A stretch of DNA of 64,000 bases from Planosporangium flavigriseum (GTDB lineage: Bacteria > Actinomycetota > Actinomycetes > Mycobacteriales > Micromonosporaceae), in contig NZ_JAATVW010000004.1 in NCBI RefSeq assembly GCF_011947225.1, positions 1-64,000 on the forward strand, read 5' to 3'. Below the pieces are notes generated by a model. That model made no database searches, was not told the origin of the DNA, and saw nothing but the letters and a program-made list of their open reading frames with translations. The stretch's first letter is position 1. Each line of letters opens with the position of its first letter. Position numbers and translations under genes: made by a program. Below are positions 19,806-28,016 of the stretch, one piece after another.

Positions 19806-19819
19806 TGGGAGCGCTCCCG
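19806..19819. promoter_or_regulatory. CebR/CelR-like (LacI family) operator
   Basis: TGGGAGCGCTCCCG matches 13 of 14 bases of the palindrome TGGGAGCGCTCCCA. That palindrome is bound by CebR in Streptomyces and CelR in Thermobifida. It is about 220 bases upstream of the hppA start. No cellulose-utilisation gene is adjacent, so the link to hppA is only positional. Confidence 0.45.
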
Positions 19820-19860
19820 AGCACCGTTCATAACGGTCATCAATGGATCATGAGGACAGA

Positions 19861-19898
19861 TGAGCGGGCGATGCACCCGTGAGCGGGCGATGCGCCCG
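19861..19898. terminator. Tandem hairpin repeat downstream of the bldG operon
   Basis: A 19-base unit, TGAGCGGGCGATGCRCCCG, is repeated twice (19861-19879 and 19880-19898). Each unit can fold as GGGCG-ATG-CGCCC or nearly so. It lies just after the stop of the anti-sigma gene and may terminate that transcript. Confidence 0.45.
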
Positions 19899-19919
19899 TC
19901 GCGAAGTGCCCGCGGTGGG

Positions 19920-20384
19920 TCAGGCGTCGGTGGGCTTGCGGGTGACCGGCCAGGACATGCTGACCTCGGTACCCAAACCGTCGGCCAGGGTGTTGACCTG
20001 AAGATCGTCAACGAGGCCGGCGAGCAGCGTGAGCCCCATCCGTGCGGCGACGGCCTCTTCGGCAAGGGACTCGGGCACCTCGGCCGCCGCCGGCGCCTCG
20101 CCCAGGAACGCGGCGGGATCGGTCGTCGCCGGGCTGTCGCTGACCCGGTCGGTAACCCGTACGGTGAACCGGTCACCGTTGTTCATCGCCATGTCGATAA
20201 GGCTGTCCGTGCCCTGCGAACGATGCAGTGCGACCGCACGCGAACAGGCCTCGCCGATAGCTAGCCGGATTTCTTCCAGCAGCTCATCGGCCACGCCGGC
20301 CCGGCGCGCCACGGCGACCGCGACGAGTCGCGCGGTGCGCACGTGGGCCGGTGCCGGCGAGAACGACAGGCGTACCGTCGGCAT
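19920..20384 (-). CDS. Anti-sigma factor, RsbW-type ATPase (partner of BldG)
   Basis: This 154-residue protein resembles HATPase_c anti-sigma kinases: EEIRLAIGEACSRAVALHR (N-box region), FTVRVTDRV, and GLTLLAGLVDDLQV. It should bind or phosphorylate the adjacent BldG-like antagonist and control a sigma factor. In S. coelicolor bldG is likewise followed by an anti-sigma gene. The upstream bldG stop (TAG, 20389-20391) is only a few bases away; ATG 20384 is chosen over GTG 20387. Confidence 0.85.
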   Translation of the reverse strand: MPTVRLSFSPAPAHVRTARLVAVAVARRAGVADELLEEIRLAIGEACSRAVALHRSQGTDSLIDMAMNNGDRFTVRVTDRVSDSPATTDPAAFLGEAPAAAEVPESLAEEAVAARMGLTLLAGLVDDLQVNTLADGLGTEVSMSWPVTRKPTDA

Positions 20385-20388
20385 CACG

Positions 20389-20751
20389 CTACGCCGACTG
20401 GCCCGCGTCAGCGCCCGTCGCCGCGGTGGCTGCCTCGACCGAGTCGTACAGCGCGAAAACCCGGTCGAGCGCGGTGATCCGGAAAATCTTCAGCAACCGC
20501 TCATGGCCGCAGACCAGGGCCAGCGTGCCCCCAGCGGCCCTCAGCCGCTTGAGCGCTCCCACCAGAACACCCAGTCCGGTCGAGTCGAGGAACTCGACGC
20601 GGCTCAGGTCGACAATCACGCTGCGGGCACCGGCCTCGACAAGTTCAACGAGGCGCTCACGCAGCCGCGGCGCGGTATAGACGTCGACCTCGCCACCGAC
20701 CTCGAGCACCGTGTGATCGTCAACGGTGCGGGTCGACAGCGACAACTCCAT
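20389..20751 (-). CDS. bldG: Anti-anti-sigma factor, BldG-like STAS protein
   Basis: The 120-residue STAS protein begins [25 protein letters not shown]. The phosphorylation motif [12 protein letters not shown] places the target serine at residue 57, the same position as in S. coelicolor BldG. The preferred start is ATG 20751 with AGGAGG five bases upstream, rather than a longer frame to 20808. Context (hppA behind, helicase divergent in front, anti-sigma gene downstream) matches the bldG region of streptomycetes. The expected role is control of development and stress regulons. Confidence 0.92.
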   Translation of the reverse strand: MELSLSTRTVDDHTVLEVGGEVDVYTAPRLRERLVELVEAGARSVIVDLSRVEFLDSTGLGVLVGALKRLRAAGGTLALVCGHERLLKIFRITALDRVFALYDSVEAATAATGADAGQSA

Positions 20752-20915
20752 GCGGACCTCCTCAACCGTGGTGCCGCCGGTGCAGCACCGCAAAGTCCCT
20801 GCGGGCATCTAACCATCGCGTCGTCGAGTGGGCGACGCGTCCCTGGTCATTCGCTCCTTCGACCACATCCATTCGGCTTACGCCACATGGACGCCGAGGC
20901 CCGAACGGTGTCAAA

Positions 20916-23258
20916 GTGCAGGGCGTGACGAGCGTATTGCCCGAGCCTGCCCAGCTGTTGAATCAGTTGATACGAGGACGCCAGGCGACGCCGCTTACGC
21001 ACGTCGAACGCGTACCGGCCCGGCGTGGCGAGCGGACCGGCTGGTCGGGCTGGGTGCCGGAGGACCTGCGTCGCGCGTACGACAGTCGGGGAGTCGACTC
21101 ACCCTGGCACCACCAGGCACGAGCCGCCGATCTCCTGCACTCCGGCCAGCATGTGGTGGTCGCCACCGGCACCGCCTCCGGCAAGTCGCTGGCGTACCAG
21201 CTGCCGACGCTCGCCCGCCTGCTCGACGACCCACGCGCCACCGTGCTCTATCTCTCCCCGACCAAGGCGCTCGCGGCCGACCAGCTGCGTACCCTGACCT
21301 CCCTGAATCTCCCGGGCATCCGCCCGGCCAGTTACGACGGTGACACCCCGCGTGAGGAGCGCGAGTGGATCCGACAGCACGCCCGGTTCGTACTAACAAA
21401 TCCCGACATGCTCCACCACGGCATTCTGCCTGGCCACGCCAGGTGGACGACCTTCCTCCGCCGCCTGGCGTACGTGGTGATCGACGAATGCCACGCCTAC
21501 CGGGGTGTCTTCGGCTCCCACGTCGCACACGTGCTGCGCCGGCTGCGGCGGATCGCCGCCCGGTACGGCAGTGAACCGGTCTTCGCGTTCGCGTCGGCGA
21601 CCGTCGGTGACCCGGGCGGCACGGCCGAGCGCCTCGCCGGGGTACCCGTGACCGCCGTGACCGAGGACGGCTCCCCGCGCGGCGGAGTGACCTTCGCGCT
21701 GTGGGAACCGCCGATGCTCGACCCCGTCACCGGACTCGGCGTGTCCCCCGACGACGTCGAGGATGCCGCTCCGGTCCGCAAGTCGGCGCTGCGGGAGACC
21801 GCCGACCTGCTCGCCGACACCGTCGCCCACGGGGTGCGGACCCTGGCGTTCGTACGGTCGCGGCGGGGCGCCGAGGTCGTCGCCGCGATGGCCCGGCGCT
21901 CGCTGGACGAGGTGACCCCTGGCCTCGGCGAGCAGGTTGCCGCGTACCGCGCAGGTTACCTGCGTGAGGAGCGCCGGGTACTGGAGCGGGCCCTGCTCGA
22001 CGGCTCGCTGCTCGGCCTCGCCGCCACGAACGCGCTCGAACTCGGCGTCGACCTGTCCGGCCTCGACGCGGTGATCCTCGCCGGGTACCCGGGAACGCTC
22101 GCCTCGCTCTGGCAGCAGGCGGGCCGGGCGGGCCGCTCGGGCCGCGAGTCGCTGTGCGTCCTCGTGGCCCGCGACGACCCACTCGACACGTACCTCGTCC
22201 ACCACCCGGAGGCGCTGTTCTCCCGGCCGGTCGAGGCGACGGTGCTCGACCCCGCCAACCCGTACGTGCTGGGCCCGCAGTTGGCCTGTGCGGCCTCCGA
22301 GCTGCCATTGACGCCCAAGGACCTGGGGTTGTTCGGCGGGCCGGTCGCCGAGTCGGCGGTCTCGGCCCTCGTCGAGGCGGGCGTGCTCCGCAAGCGCCCC
22401 ACCGGCTGGTACTGGACCCAGCGTGGTCGGCCCGAGGTCGACCTGCGCGGCTCCGGCGGCGCGCAGGTCGCCGTGGTCGAGGCGAAGACCGGCCGGCTGC
22501 TCGGCACCGTCGACGGCGGTTCGGCGCATCACCAGGTCCACCCGGGCGCCGTCTACCTGCACCAGGGCGTCTCGTACGTCGTCGACGACCTCGACCTCGA
22601 CGACGCCGTCGCGCTCGTACACGCCGAAGAGCCCGACTTCACCACCCACGCACGCGAGGTGACCGACCTGTCGGTGCTGTCGGTGCGCTCGTACGTCGAC
22701 GCCGGCCCGGTCGGCCTGTTCCTCGGCGAGGTGGAGGTGACCAGCCAGGTCGTCGCGTACCAGCGGCGGCGGCTGAGCACCGGCGAGGTGATGGACACCC
22801 GCCCGCTCGACCTGCCGGAGCGCTGCCTCCGCACGGTCGCCGTCTGGTACACAGTCTCGCCCGGCGCGCTCGCGGACGCCGGAGTCGCCGCCCCCGATGT
22901 ACCGGGTGCGCTGCACGCCGCCGAACACGCGGCGATCGGCCTGTTACCGCTGGTCGCGACGTGCGACCGGTGGGACATCGGCGGCCTGTCGACCGCGGCC
23001 CACCCGGATACCGACGCGCCCACGGTCTTCGTCTACGACGGCCATCCGGGTGGCGCGGGCTTCGCGGAGCGGGCCTTCGGGGTCGCGGCGGAGTGGCTGG
23101 GCGCGACGAGAAAGGCGATCGCTTCGTGCGGGTGCGAGTCGGGGTGCCCCTCGTGCGTGCAGTCGCCCAAGTGCGGAAACGGGAACAATCCGCTGGGCAA
23201 GGACGACGCGGTGAAGGTGCTCGACCTGGTACTGGAGGAGTTGGCCGGGCGCGCCTGA
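20916..23258 (+). CDS. DEAD/DEAH-box helicase with DUF1998 domain (MrfA/Hrq1-like)
   Basis: This 780-residue SF2 helicase has Walker A ATGTASGKSLAYQLP (about residue 83), the DECH box VIDECHAYRG and motif VI QQAGRAGRSGR. The C-terminal zinc-binding segment CGCESGCPSCVQSPKCGNGNNPLGK carries four cysteines as in MrfA-type DNA-repair helicases. Starts at GTG 20916 or GTG 20925 are both possible. The gene is divergent from bldG, an arrangement known from Streptomyces. A role in DNA repair is inferred from the family. Confidence 0.93.
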   Translation: MQGVTSVLPEPAQLLNQLIRGRQATPLTHVERVPARRGERTGWSGWVPEDLRRAYDSRGVDSPWHHQARAADLLHSGQHVVVATGTASGKSLAYQLPTLARLLDDPRATVLYLSPTKALAADQLRTLTSLNLPGIRPASYDGDTPREEREWIRQHARFVLTNPDMLHHGILPGHARWTTFLRRLAYVVIDECHAYRGVFGSHVAHVLRRLRRIAARYGSEPVFAFASATVGDPGGTAERLAGVPVTAVTEDGSPRGGVTFALWEPPMLDPVTGLGVSPDDVEDAAPVRKSALRETADLLADTVAHGVRTLAFVRSRRGAEVVAAMARRSLDEVTPGLGEQVAAYRAGYLREERRVLERALLDGSLLGLAATNALELGVDLSGLDAVILAGYPGTLASLWQQAGRAGRSGRESLCVLVARDDPLDTYLVHHPEALFSRPVEATVLDPANPYVLGPQLACAASELPLTPKDLGLFGGPVAESAVSALVEAGVLRKRPTGWYWTQRGRPEVDLRGSGGAQVAVVEAKTGRLLGTVDGGSAHHQVHPGAVYLHQGVSYVVDDLDLDDAVALVHAEEPDFTTHAREVTDLSVLSVRSYVDAGPVGLFLGEVEVTSQVVAYQRRRLSTGEVMDTRPLDLPERCLRTVAVWYTVSPGALADAGVAAPDVPGALHAAEHAAIGLLPLVATCDRWDIGGLSTAAHPDTDAPTVFVYDGHPGGAGFAERAFGVAAEWLGATRKAIASCGCESGCPSCVQSPKCGNGNNPLGKDDAVKVLDLVLEELAGRA

Positions 23259-23271
23259 CCCTCGCAGCGAC

Positions 23272-23634
23272 TCAGGACCGGACCGGTCCGGCACGGGCCC
23301 ACGCCCGTGCCGGACCTCCCACCTGGCCGAGGCTCACGGGGTCGGCCGCCACCCCGATCACCATGTCGAGCCCGTCCAGCCGGCACTCCACGAGCCGGGC
23401 GCCGTTGGCGGCGACGATCTGGCCGGCCCGCTCGCAGGCCACGGACACCCCCTCCCCCGCGCGTACCGCACCCGCGAGCGCCCCCAGGTCGGCGGCGGCC
23501 TGCGCCCGGTGCCTGGCTACCAGTACCGATCCTGCGGCGGCGACGGCGCCCGCGAAGGTCAGCACCGCGAGCCCCACGCCGAGCAGCCACAGCGATGCCG
23601 AGCCCCGGTCGTCGAACCAGGGTGTCCCGCTCAC
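23272..23634 (-). CDS. Rv3654c-family TadE/TadG-like protein
   Basis: The 120-residue protein has the pattern RGSASLWLLGVGLAVLTFAGAVAAAGS (one N-terminal membrane segment) and a periplasmic helical part with ADLGALAGA and a Cys pair. It matches the last gene of the mycobacterial Tad-like operon. The GTG start overlaps the TadE-like stop (GTGA). Role: minor pilin-like or assembly component of a Tad/Flp system. Confidence 0.82.
   Translation of the reverse strand: MSGTPWFDDRGSASLWLLGVGLAVLTFAGAVAAAGSVLVARHRAQAAADLGALAGAVRAGEGVSVACERAGQIVAANGARLVECRLDGLDMVIGVAADPVSLGQVGGPARAWARAGPVRS
23287..23314. terminator. Bidirectional terminator between helicase and Tad operon
   Basis: A perfect 12-base inverted repeat, TCCGGCACGGGC / GCCCGTGCCGGA with a CCAC loop, lies within the last codons of the Rv3654c-like gene. 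It sits 29 bases after the helicase stop, between two convergent units. Confidence 0.65.
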
Positions 23635-24077
23635 GGCACCTGGTCCGGCTCGCGGGCGGCCACCGCGTACGCCTCGACGGTCAGCCCTGGCAGCCGGCTA
23701 CCGAATGGACGCACGACCATACGGACGGCCGCCCGAACAAGATCACCGTCTTGACCGACCGAGATGACAGCTCCGGCGGGAGCGGCACGCTCGCCAGCGG
23801 CGATTCCCGGCTCGCCCCTCGCCTCGGCTCGCGCGGCCTCCCGGGCGGCGTCGACACAGCGCAGCTTGGTCGCGACGGCGCTCACCGAGGTCAGACCCGC
23901 GAGCAGCAACAGCAGGAGCGCCGGGAGGGCGACCGCCAACTCGGCCGTCACCGACCCTCGGTCACCACGCCGGTTCAACACCAGCCACGTCCGATCACCG
24001 GGTCCGTTCAGCACCACCCACGCTCGTCTGCCCTGTTGATTGATCGCCACCCACTCCCGGGCGCTTCGGCTACTCAT
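23631..24077 (-). CDS. TadE-family minor pilin-like protein
   Basis: The 148-residue product has the TadE signature RGSVTAELAVALPALLLLLLAG (TAE...ALP) starting near residue 38. Before this, the N terminus holds three copies of an 11-residue repeat (EWVAINQQGR / AWVVLNGPGD / TWLVLNRRGD), which is unusual. ATG 24077 overlaps the stop of the upstream DUF4244 gene (ATGA). It belongs to the Tad-like operon. Confidence 0.82.
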   Translation of the reverse strand: MSSRSAREWVAINQQGRRAWVVLNGPGDRTWLVLNRRGDRGSVTAELAVALPALLLLLLAGLTSVSAVATKLRCVDAAREAARAEARGEPGIAAGERAAPAGAVISVGQDGDLVRAAVRMVVRPFGSRLPGLTVEAYAVAAREPDQVP

Positions 24078-24247
24078 TTCAGCGCTCGCTGGATGATCGC
24101 GGCGAGCGCCGCCCGCACGGTGTCCGACGTGAGGACCTTGAGCAGCAGGCCAGCGAAGGCGACCGCGGCGAGGGTGCCGACCGCGTACTCGGCGGTGTTC
24201 ATGCCGGCGTCGCCGCGCAGCCGCTGCAGGAGCTTGCGGACCTTCAT
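24074..24247 (-). CDS. DUF4244 Flp-pilin-like protein, 57 residues
   Basis: This short gene reads MKVRKLLQRLRGDAGMNTAE and continues through YAVGTLAAVAFAGLLLKVL to a C-terminal ...IIQRALK. The GMNTAEYAVGTLAA segment is a class III (Flp) prepilin-like processing and membrane motif. ATG 24247 has GGGAG six bases upstream. It lies between TadC and TadE and matches the position of Rv3656c. It is likely the major pilin-like subunit of this system. Confidence 0.9.
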   Translation of the reverse strand: MKVRKLLQRLRGDAGMNTAEYAVGTLAAVAFAGLLLKVLTSDTVRAALAAIIQRALK

Positions 24248-24259
24248 TTTGATCTCCCG

Positions 24260-24925
24260 TCATCTCGATCGGAGGACGTCGCCGAGCACGGCGACGACGA
24301 CCGGCACCACGCCGGTCAGCAGAAAGGCAGGCAGGAAGCAGAGGCCGAGTGGCAGCACGACGAGTACGCCCAGTCGCTGGGCCGCCGCCTCGGCCTGCGC
24401 CCTTCGGGCCGCTCGCAGGTCCCCGGCGAGCCGACCGAGCGCGCCGGTCATCGCGGCGCCGCTGGCGGCAGTGCGTACGGCCGCGCGCCGCACCCGCTCG
24501 CCGCCCGGGATCGCGGCCAGCGGCGCCCACGCCTCCTCCGGCCGGGCACCGAGGCGCAGCGCCGTGCCGACGAGTTCGAGTCGCCGGCCCAGCGGACCGC
24601 CGAGCGCTTCGCCAACGACCTCGGCAGCGCGGGCCGGCGGCGCACCGGCACGAAGCGCGGCGGCCAGCAGGTCGACCGCGATCGGGAGGTCAACGGCGAC
24701 CTGGCGGTCATCCCGTCCGGCGGTCGACCACTGACGGGCGGCCCACCAGCAGCCGGTGCCCACGGCCACGCCGGCTGCCAGGCCGGTCCATCCACCGAGC
24801 AGTCCGGCTGTGGCGACGCCCGCGAGGACCGCGGCGGCACCGATGCGCGGGTCCGGCCGGGAACGCTCCGCTGTGAAGCGCCGACGCCCCCGGTTACCAG
24901 GGACGCGGCGCCGGCCCGCCGTCAC
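24260..24925 (-). CDS. TadC-like type II/IV secretion F-domain protein
   Basis: The 221-residue inner-membrane protein has a T2SSF domain. Its segments are AVDLPIAVDLLAAALRAGAPPARAAEVVGEALGGPLGRRL and RTAASGAAMTGALGRLAGDLRAARRAQAEAAAQRLGVLVVLPLGLCFLPAFLLTG. The frame continues upstream of 24925 only as antisense-like sequence; the GTG at 24925 overlaps the TadB stop (GTGA). It pairs with TadB to form the platform of the Tad machine. Confidence 0.87.
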   Translation of the reverse strand: MTAGRRRVPGNRGRRRFTAERSRPDPRIGAAAVLAGVATAGLLGGWTGLAAGVAVGTGCWWAARQWSTAGRDDRQVAVDLPIAVDLLAAALRAGAPPARAAEVVGEALGGPLGRRLELVGTALRLGARPEEAWAPLAAIPGGERVRRAAVRTAASGAAMTGALGRLAGDLRAARRAQAEAAAQRLGVLVVLPLGLCFLPAFLLTGVVPVVVAVLGDVLRSR

Positions 24926-25641
24926 GACGCCCTGTCCACGGCCGTGCGGCACAGCCGGCCGGTCCAGCTCAGGCCGCAGTACTGAAGTAGCAGCGCACCG
25001 AGCGCGCAGGCCGCACCCGACGGCGTGTGCAACAGCGCGTGACCCGGTTGCGCGCCCATCGCGTACCCGAGCCCGACGCCGGCAACGGGCAGCAGCGCGA
25101 GCAGGGCGGTGCTGGCCCGGGCACCGGTCGTCTGTGCCGCGATGGCCTCCCGGGCACGTTCGATGCTGCGTAGGTCGGACTCGACGCGATCGAGCAGGTC
25201 GGCCAGCGGCGCCCCCAGTCGCTCGCTCACTGCACAGGCGGCGGTCAGCCGGTCCAGCGATAGCCGGACCGCTGGGTCCGGACGATCCGTGGCGAGTGCG
25301 GTGCGGGCCGCCTCGACCGCGGCCGACGGCGCGACCCCCGCCCGCAGGTCGGCCGCGAGTCCCCCGATGACGTCCAGGGCCGCGCTGCGATCGGCGGTGG
25401 CAACCCGCTCTCGGACGGCCCGACGGACCGCGCGGAGCGCGAGAAGCGCATACCCGAGGGCGAGTACGGCAGCTACCACGCCCCCAAGGACACCGGCCAC
25501 GCCGGCAGCGAGAACGGCGGCGGCAAGCATCGCGGCGGTGGCGCGCGGCCCGGCAGTGAAGCCGACCGTCCACGCCGACCGGGGCGTCCGCGAGGCGGTG
25601 AGTCGCGCCAGGCGTCGCCGCACCGACCTTGCCCGGATCAT
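24922..25641 (-). CDS. TadB-like type II/IV secretion F-domain protein
   Basis: The 239-residue protein has N-terminal membrane segments (AAMLAAAVLAAGVAGVLGGVVAAVLALGYALLAL). A T2SSF-type region follows with RAGVAPSAAVEAARTAL, ERLGAPLADLLDRVESDLRSIERAREAIAAQTTGARAS, and a last membrane segment. ATG 25641 overlaps the stop of the TadA gene (ATGA), with GGAGG five bases before it. Confidence 0.87.
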   Translation of the reverse strand: MIRARSVRRRLARLTASRTPRSAWTVGFTAGPRATAAMLAAAVLAAGVAGVLGGVVAAVLALGYALLALRAVRRAVRERVATADRSAALDVIGGLAADLRAGVAPSAAVEAARTALATDRPDPAVRLSLDRLTAACAVSERLGAPLADLLDRVESDLRSIERAREAIAAQTTGARASTALLALLPVAGVGLGYAMGAQPGHALLHTPSGAACALGALLLQYCGLSWTGRLCRTAVDRAS

Positions 25642-26699
25642 GACGCCTCCGCCCATAGGACCGGTGGAGGCTCGACGCCACGGCGTACCAACAGGTCGGC
25701 GAGGGCGCGGGCGACCGGTCCGGCGCCGCGATCGCGGCGCCAGGCGGGCACGGCCTGTACGAGTCGTGACTCCGTCGACGGCAGCAGCAGGCAGACCTCG
25801 TCCAGCACCCGGCCGGTCGCGACTGCGCGTACCTGTAACACCACCTGAAGGGCTGCGGCGATCTGGGCGTGCAGCGCCTCCCTGGGCACCCCGCTGAGCA
25901 GGCCGAGCGCCTCCAGCCGGGCCGGCACGTCTGCGGAACTGTTGGCGTGAAGAGTGCCCGCCCCGCCCTCGTGGCCGGTGTTCAGCGCACCCAGCAGATC
26001 AATGACCTCGGCGCCGCGGCACTCGCCGACGACCAGCCGGTCCGGCCGCATCCGAAGCGCCTGCCGCACCAGGTCGCGCAGGGTCACCTCACCCGCACCC
26101 TCGACGTTGGACTGCCGCGCTTCCAGGGCGACCGCGTGCGGATGCGCCGGTCGTAATTCGGCGGCGTCCTCCACGATGACGATGCGCTCATGCGGCGGTA
26201 CGAGTGACAGGAGAGTCGCCAGGAGGGTGGTCTTGCCAGCTCCGGTCCCACCCACGACGAGGTAGGCCAGCCGGGCGGCCACGATCGCGGCGAGCAGCGC
26301 CGCCACGTCGGCGGTGAGGCTGCCGGCGGCGACGAGTTCGGGCAGGGTGAACGCGCGCCGGCGCAGGGTACGCAGCGACAGGTACGGCCCGTCCCGAGCG
26401 ATCGGTGGCAGAACGGCGTGCATGCGGGTGCCGTCTGGCAGGCGGGCGTCGACGAATGGGCGGCCCTCGTCGAGGCGGCGCCCGGCTGCTGCCGCCAGCC
26501 GCTGCGCGAGCCGGTGCACATCGGCCGGCGCTCCGAGCCAGACGCCTGCCCGCTGCAGCCCACGGCCCCGGTCGATCCACACCTCACTGCCGTTGACCAG
26601 TACGTCGGTCACGTCAGCCTGGGCGAGCAGGGCCATCAGCCCGCCCGCGCCGCCAGGACCGTAAGCCGCTCCGGCCGGCTCGTCGGTATCAACCGTCAT
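25638..26699 (-). CDS. TadA/CpaF-family secretion ATPase
   Basis: The 353-residue hexameric ATPase powers pilus or protein secretion. Walker A VVGGTGAGKTTLLATLLSLV, Walker B/Asp-box IVIVEDAAELR and the His-box ALNTGHEGGAGTLHANS are present. LVVGECRGAEV is the Walker B region. ATG 26699 overlaps the stop of ssd (ATGA). It is the motor of the Tad-like operon. Confidence 0.93.
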   Translation of the reverse strand: MTVDTDEPAGAAYGPGGAGGLMALLAQADVTDVLVNGSEVWIDRGRGLQRAGVWLGAPADVHRLAQRLAAAAGRRLDEGRPFVDARLPDGTRMHAVLPPIARDGPYLSLRTLRRRAFTLPELVAAGSLTADVAALLAAIVAARLAYLVVGGTGAGKTTLLATLLSLVPPHERIVIVEDAAELRPAHPHAVALEARQSNVEGAGEVTLRDLVRQALRMRPDRLVVGECRGAEVIDLLGALNTGHEGGAGTLHANSSADVPARLEALGLLSGVPREALHAQIAAALQVVLQVRAVATGRVLDEVCLLLPSTESRLVQAVPAWRRDRGAGPVARALADLLVRRGVEPPPVLWAEAS

Positions 26700-27790
26700 G
26701 CCGCCGGCTCCCGCGTACGCAGGTCGAGGTCGTCCAGGATCCGTTGGCACAGCAGGGCCAGCGGTCCCCTGCCGGTTCCGGCCGGCGGCTCTCCGCGCTC
26801 CAGCGCCCGGGCCAGTTCGGGCTCGGGCCGGAGCGTGCCGGCGAGCGGAAGATCCAGCGCCCGGGCGATCTCCCGCGCCTTTAGGCGGCCCGGGGCCGGT
26901 CCCCGCACGACGATCCGGAGCGCGCTGGTGTGCGCGGTGGCGACAGCGGCAACCCTGGCGGCGGCTGCGCAGGCACGCAGTTCAGCAGGGACCAGGAGAA
27001 GGGTCTGGTCGGCAGAGCCCAGTGCGAGGATGGCGGCGTCGTCGAGGCGCCGCGGCAGGTCGACGACCACGAGGTCCCGGCTGGCCCGGCCGGCGGCGAG
27101 CGCGGCCTCCATCGCGTCATGGGGAACGGTCAGCAGATCGCCCCGGTCCCAGGACAGCACGGCGAGCTCACCGCGGCTGGGCAGGGCGTCCACGAGCGCC
27201 GGCGGCGAAACGCCCGTGGAGCCGTGTGAAAGCGCGGGCCATCGCAGCCCATCAAGCGATTCCCAGCCGAGGACCAGGTCCGCCCCGCCACCCATCGGGT
27301 CGGCGTCCACCAGCAGCGCCCGAAGCCCGGCGCGGGCTGCCGTCACTGCCAGACCAGCCGCCAGGACGCTGGCTCCTGAGCCTCCCCGCCCGCCGAGCAC
27401 CGCGACGACCGTGGCCGGCCTGGGCGCTCCGGCTGCGTCGACCAGGCGGTCCACCAGCCACGGCTCGGCTGCCGGCAGGACGGCGATGTGTTCGGCGCCG
27501 AGCGCCTCGGCCACCTCCCAGGGCGGCTCCTCGACGGGCCCCATGACCACGAGCACGGTCCCGGGCCGTCGGGGAAGCCGGGCTCGTACGCACCCCGGCG
27601 CCGCCCCGAGGCCGACAAGGACGAGGGGTGCGGCGCCGAAGCGCGCACGCGCGGCGACCGCGTCGGGCGCCACCTCCAGCTCGACCCGGGCGTCGGCGGC
27701 GAGTCGCAGCGCCTCGTCGAGCAGGTACGGGTCGTCGGTGACCAGGAGCGGACGGAGCGGAGCAGAGACGGTGGCGCTTCGAGAAGCCAC
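26696..27790 (-). CDS. ssd: Septum-site-determining-like protein Ssd / CpaE-like MinD ATPase
   Basis: The 364-residue protein has an N-terminal receiver-like region (RPLLVTDDPYLLDEALRLA). A MinD/ParA-type domain follows, with the deviant P-loop VLGGRGGSGASVLAAGLAV and ALLVDADPMGGGADL; the usual P-loop lysine is not seen. It corresponds to Rv3660c, which heads the same operon. The GTG at 27790 is preceded by GTGGAGG with a six-base spacer. It probably localises the Tad machine and may affect septation. Confidence 0.88.
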   Translation of the reverse strand: MASRSATVSAPLRPLLVTDDPYLLDEALRLAADARVELEVAPDAVAARARFGAAPLVLVGLGAAPGCVRARLPRRPGTVLVVMGPVEEPPWEVAEALGAEHIAVLPAAEPWLVDRLVDAAGAPRPATVVAVLGGRGGSGASVLAAGLAVTAARAGLRALLVDADPMGGGADLVLGWESLDGLRWPALSHGSTGVSPPALVDALPSRGELAVLSWDRGDLLTVPHDAMEAALAAGRASRDLVVVDLPRRLDDAAILALGSADQTLLLVPAELRACAAAARVAAVATAHTSALRIVVRGPAPGRLKAREIARALDLPLAGTLRPEPELARALERGEPPAGTGRGPLALLCQRILDDLDLRTREPAA

Positions 27791-27876
27791 GGGCGGCCTC
27801 CACGGATCGAGGGGCGGGACGGACCGGCCCACCCTGCGCGCACCGGTCGATCCCGCGCCGCCCGTACTCGATGATC

Positions 27877-27904
27877 TGTGGACAGCGAGGGTGCTTGTGG
27901 ATAG
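27877..27904 (-). promoter_or_regulatory. Two DnaA-box-like sequences upstream of ssd
   Basis: TGTGGACAG (27877-27885) and TGTGGATAG (27896-27904) are near matches, on the minus strand, to the DnaA box TTATCCACA and its mycobacterial TTGTCCACA form. They lie about 90-115 bases before ssd. With two imperfect copies this could be chance. Confidence 0.3.
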
Positions 27905-28016
27905 GTCAAGGCGACGGCAGTTGATCTGATATGGCGACAAGGCCGTCTTGTCTGGGCCCCTCCGCCCCACACCGTCTCGGGTTATGGACGGAACTTCTGT
28001 CAGCTCACTTAGATGA

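Larger units (their letters stand above)
19586..19919. other. Intergenic region upstream of hppA
   Basis: This 334-base region holds the hppA promoter on the minus strand and the 3' flank of the anti-sigma gene. It contains a CebR/CelR-like operator and a hairpin-forming tandem repeat, both listed separately. No coding sequence is supported; two small frames here lack RBS and family features. Confidence 0.5.

Noticed and set aside
19861-19898. CRISPR-like repeat
   Set aside because: Two directly abutting hairpin-forming copies with no spacers; better explained as a terminator repeat. No CRISPR array was seen anywhere in the window.
21393-22928. 511-codon minus-strand frame within the helicase
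   Set aside because: Antisense shadow of the helicase with repetitive Arg/Gly composition.
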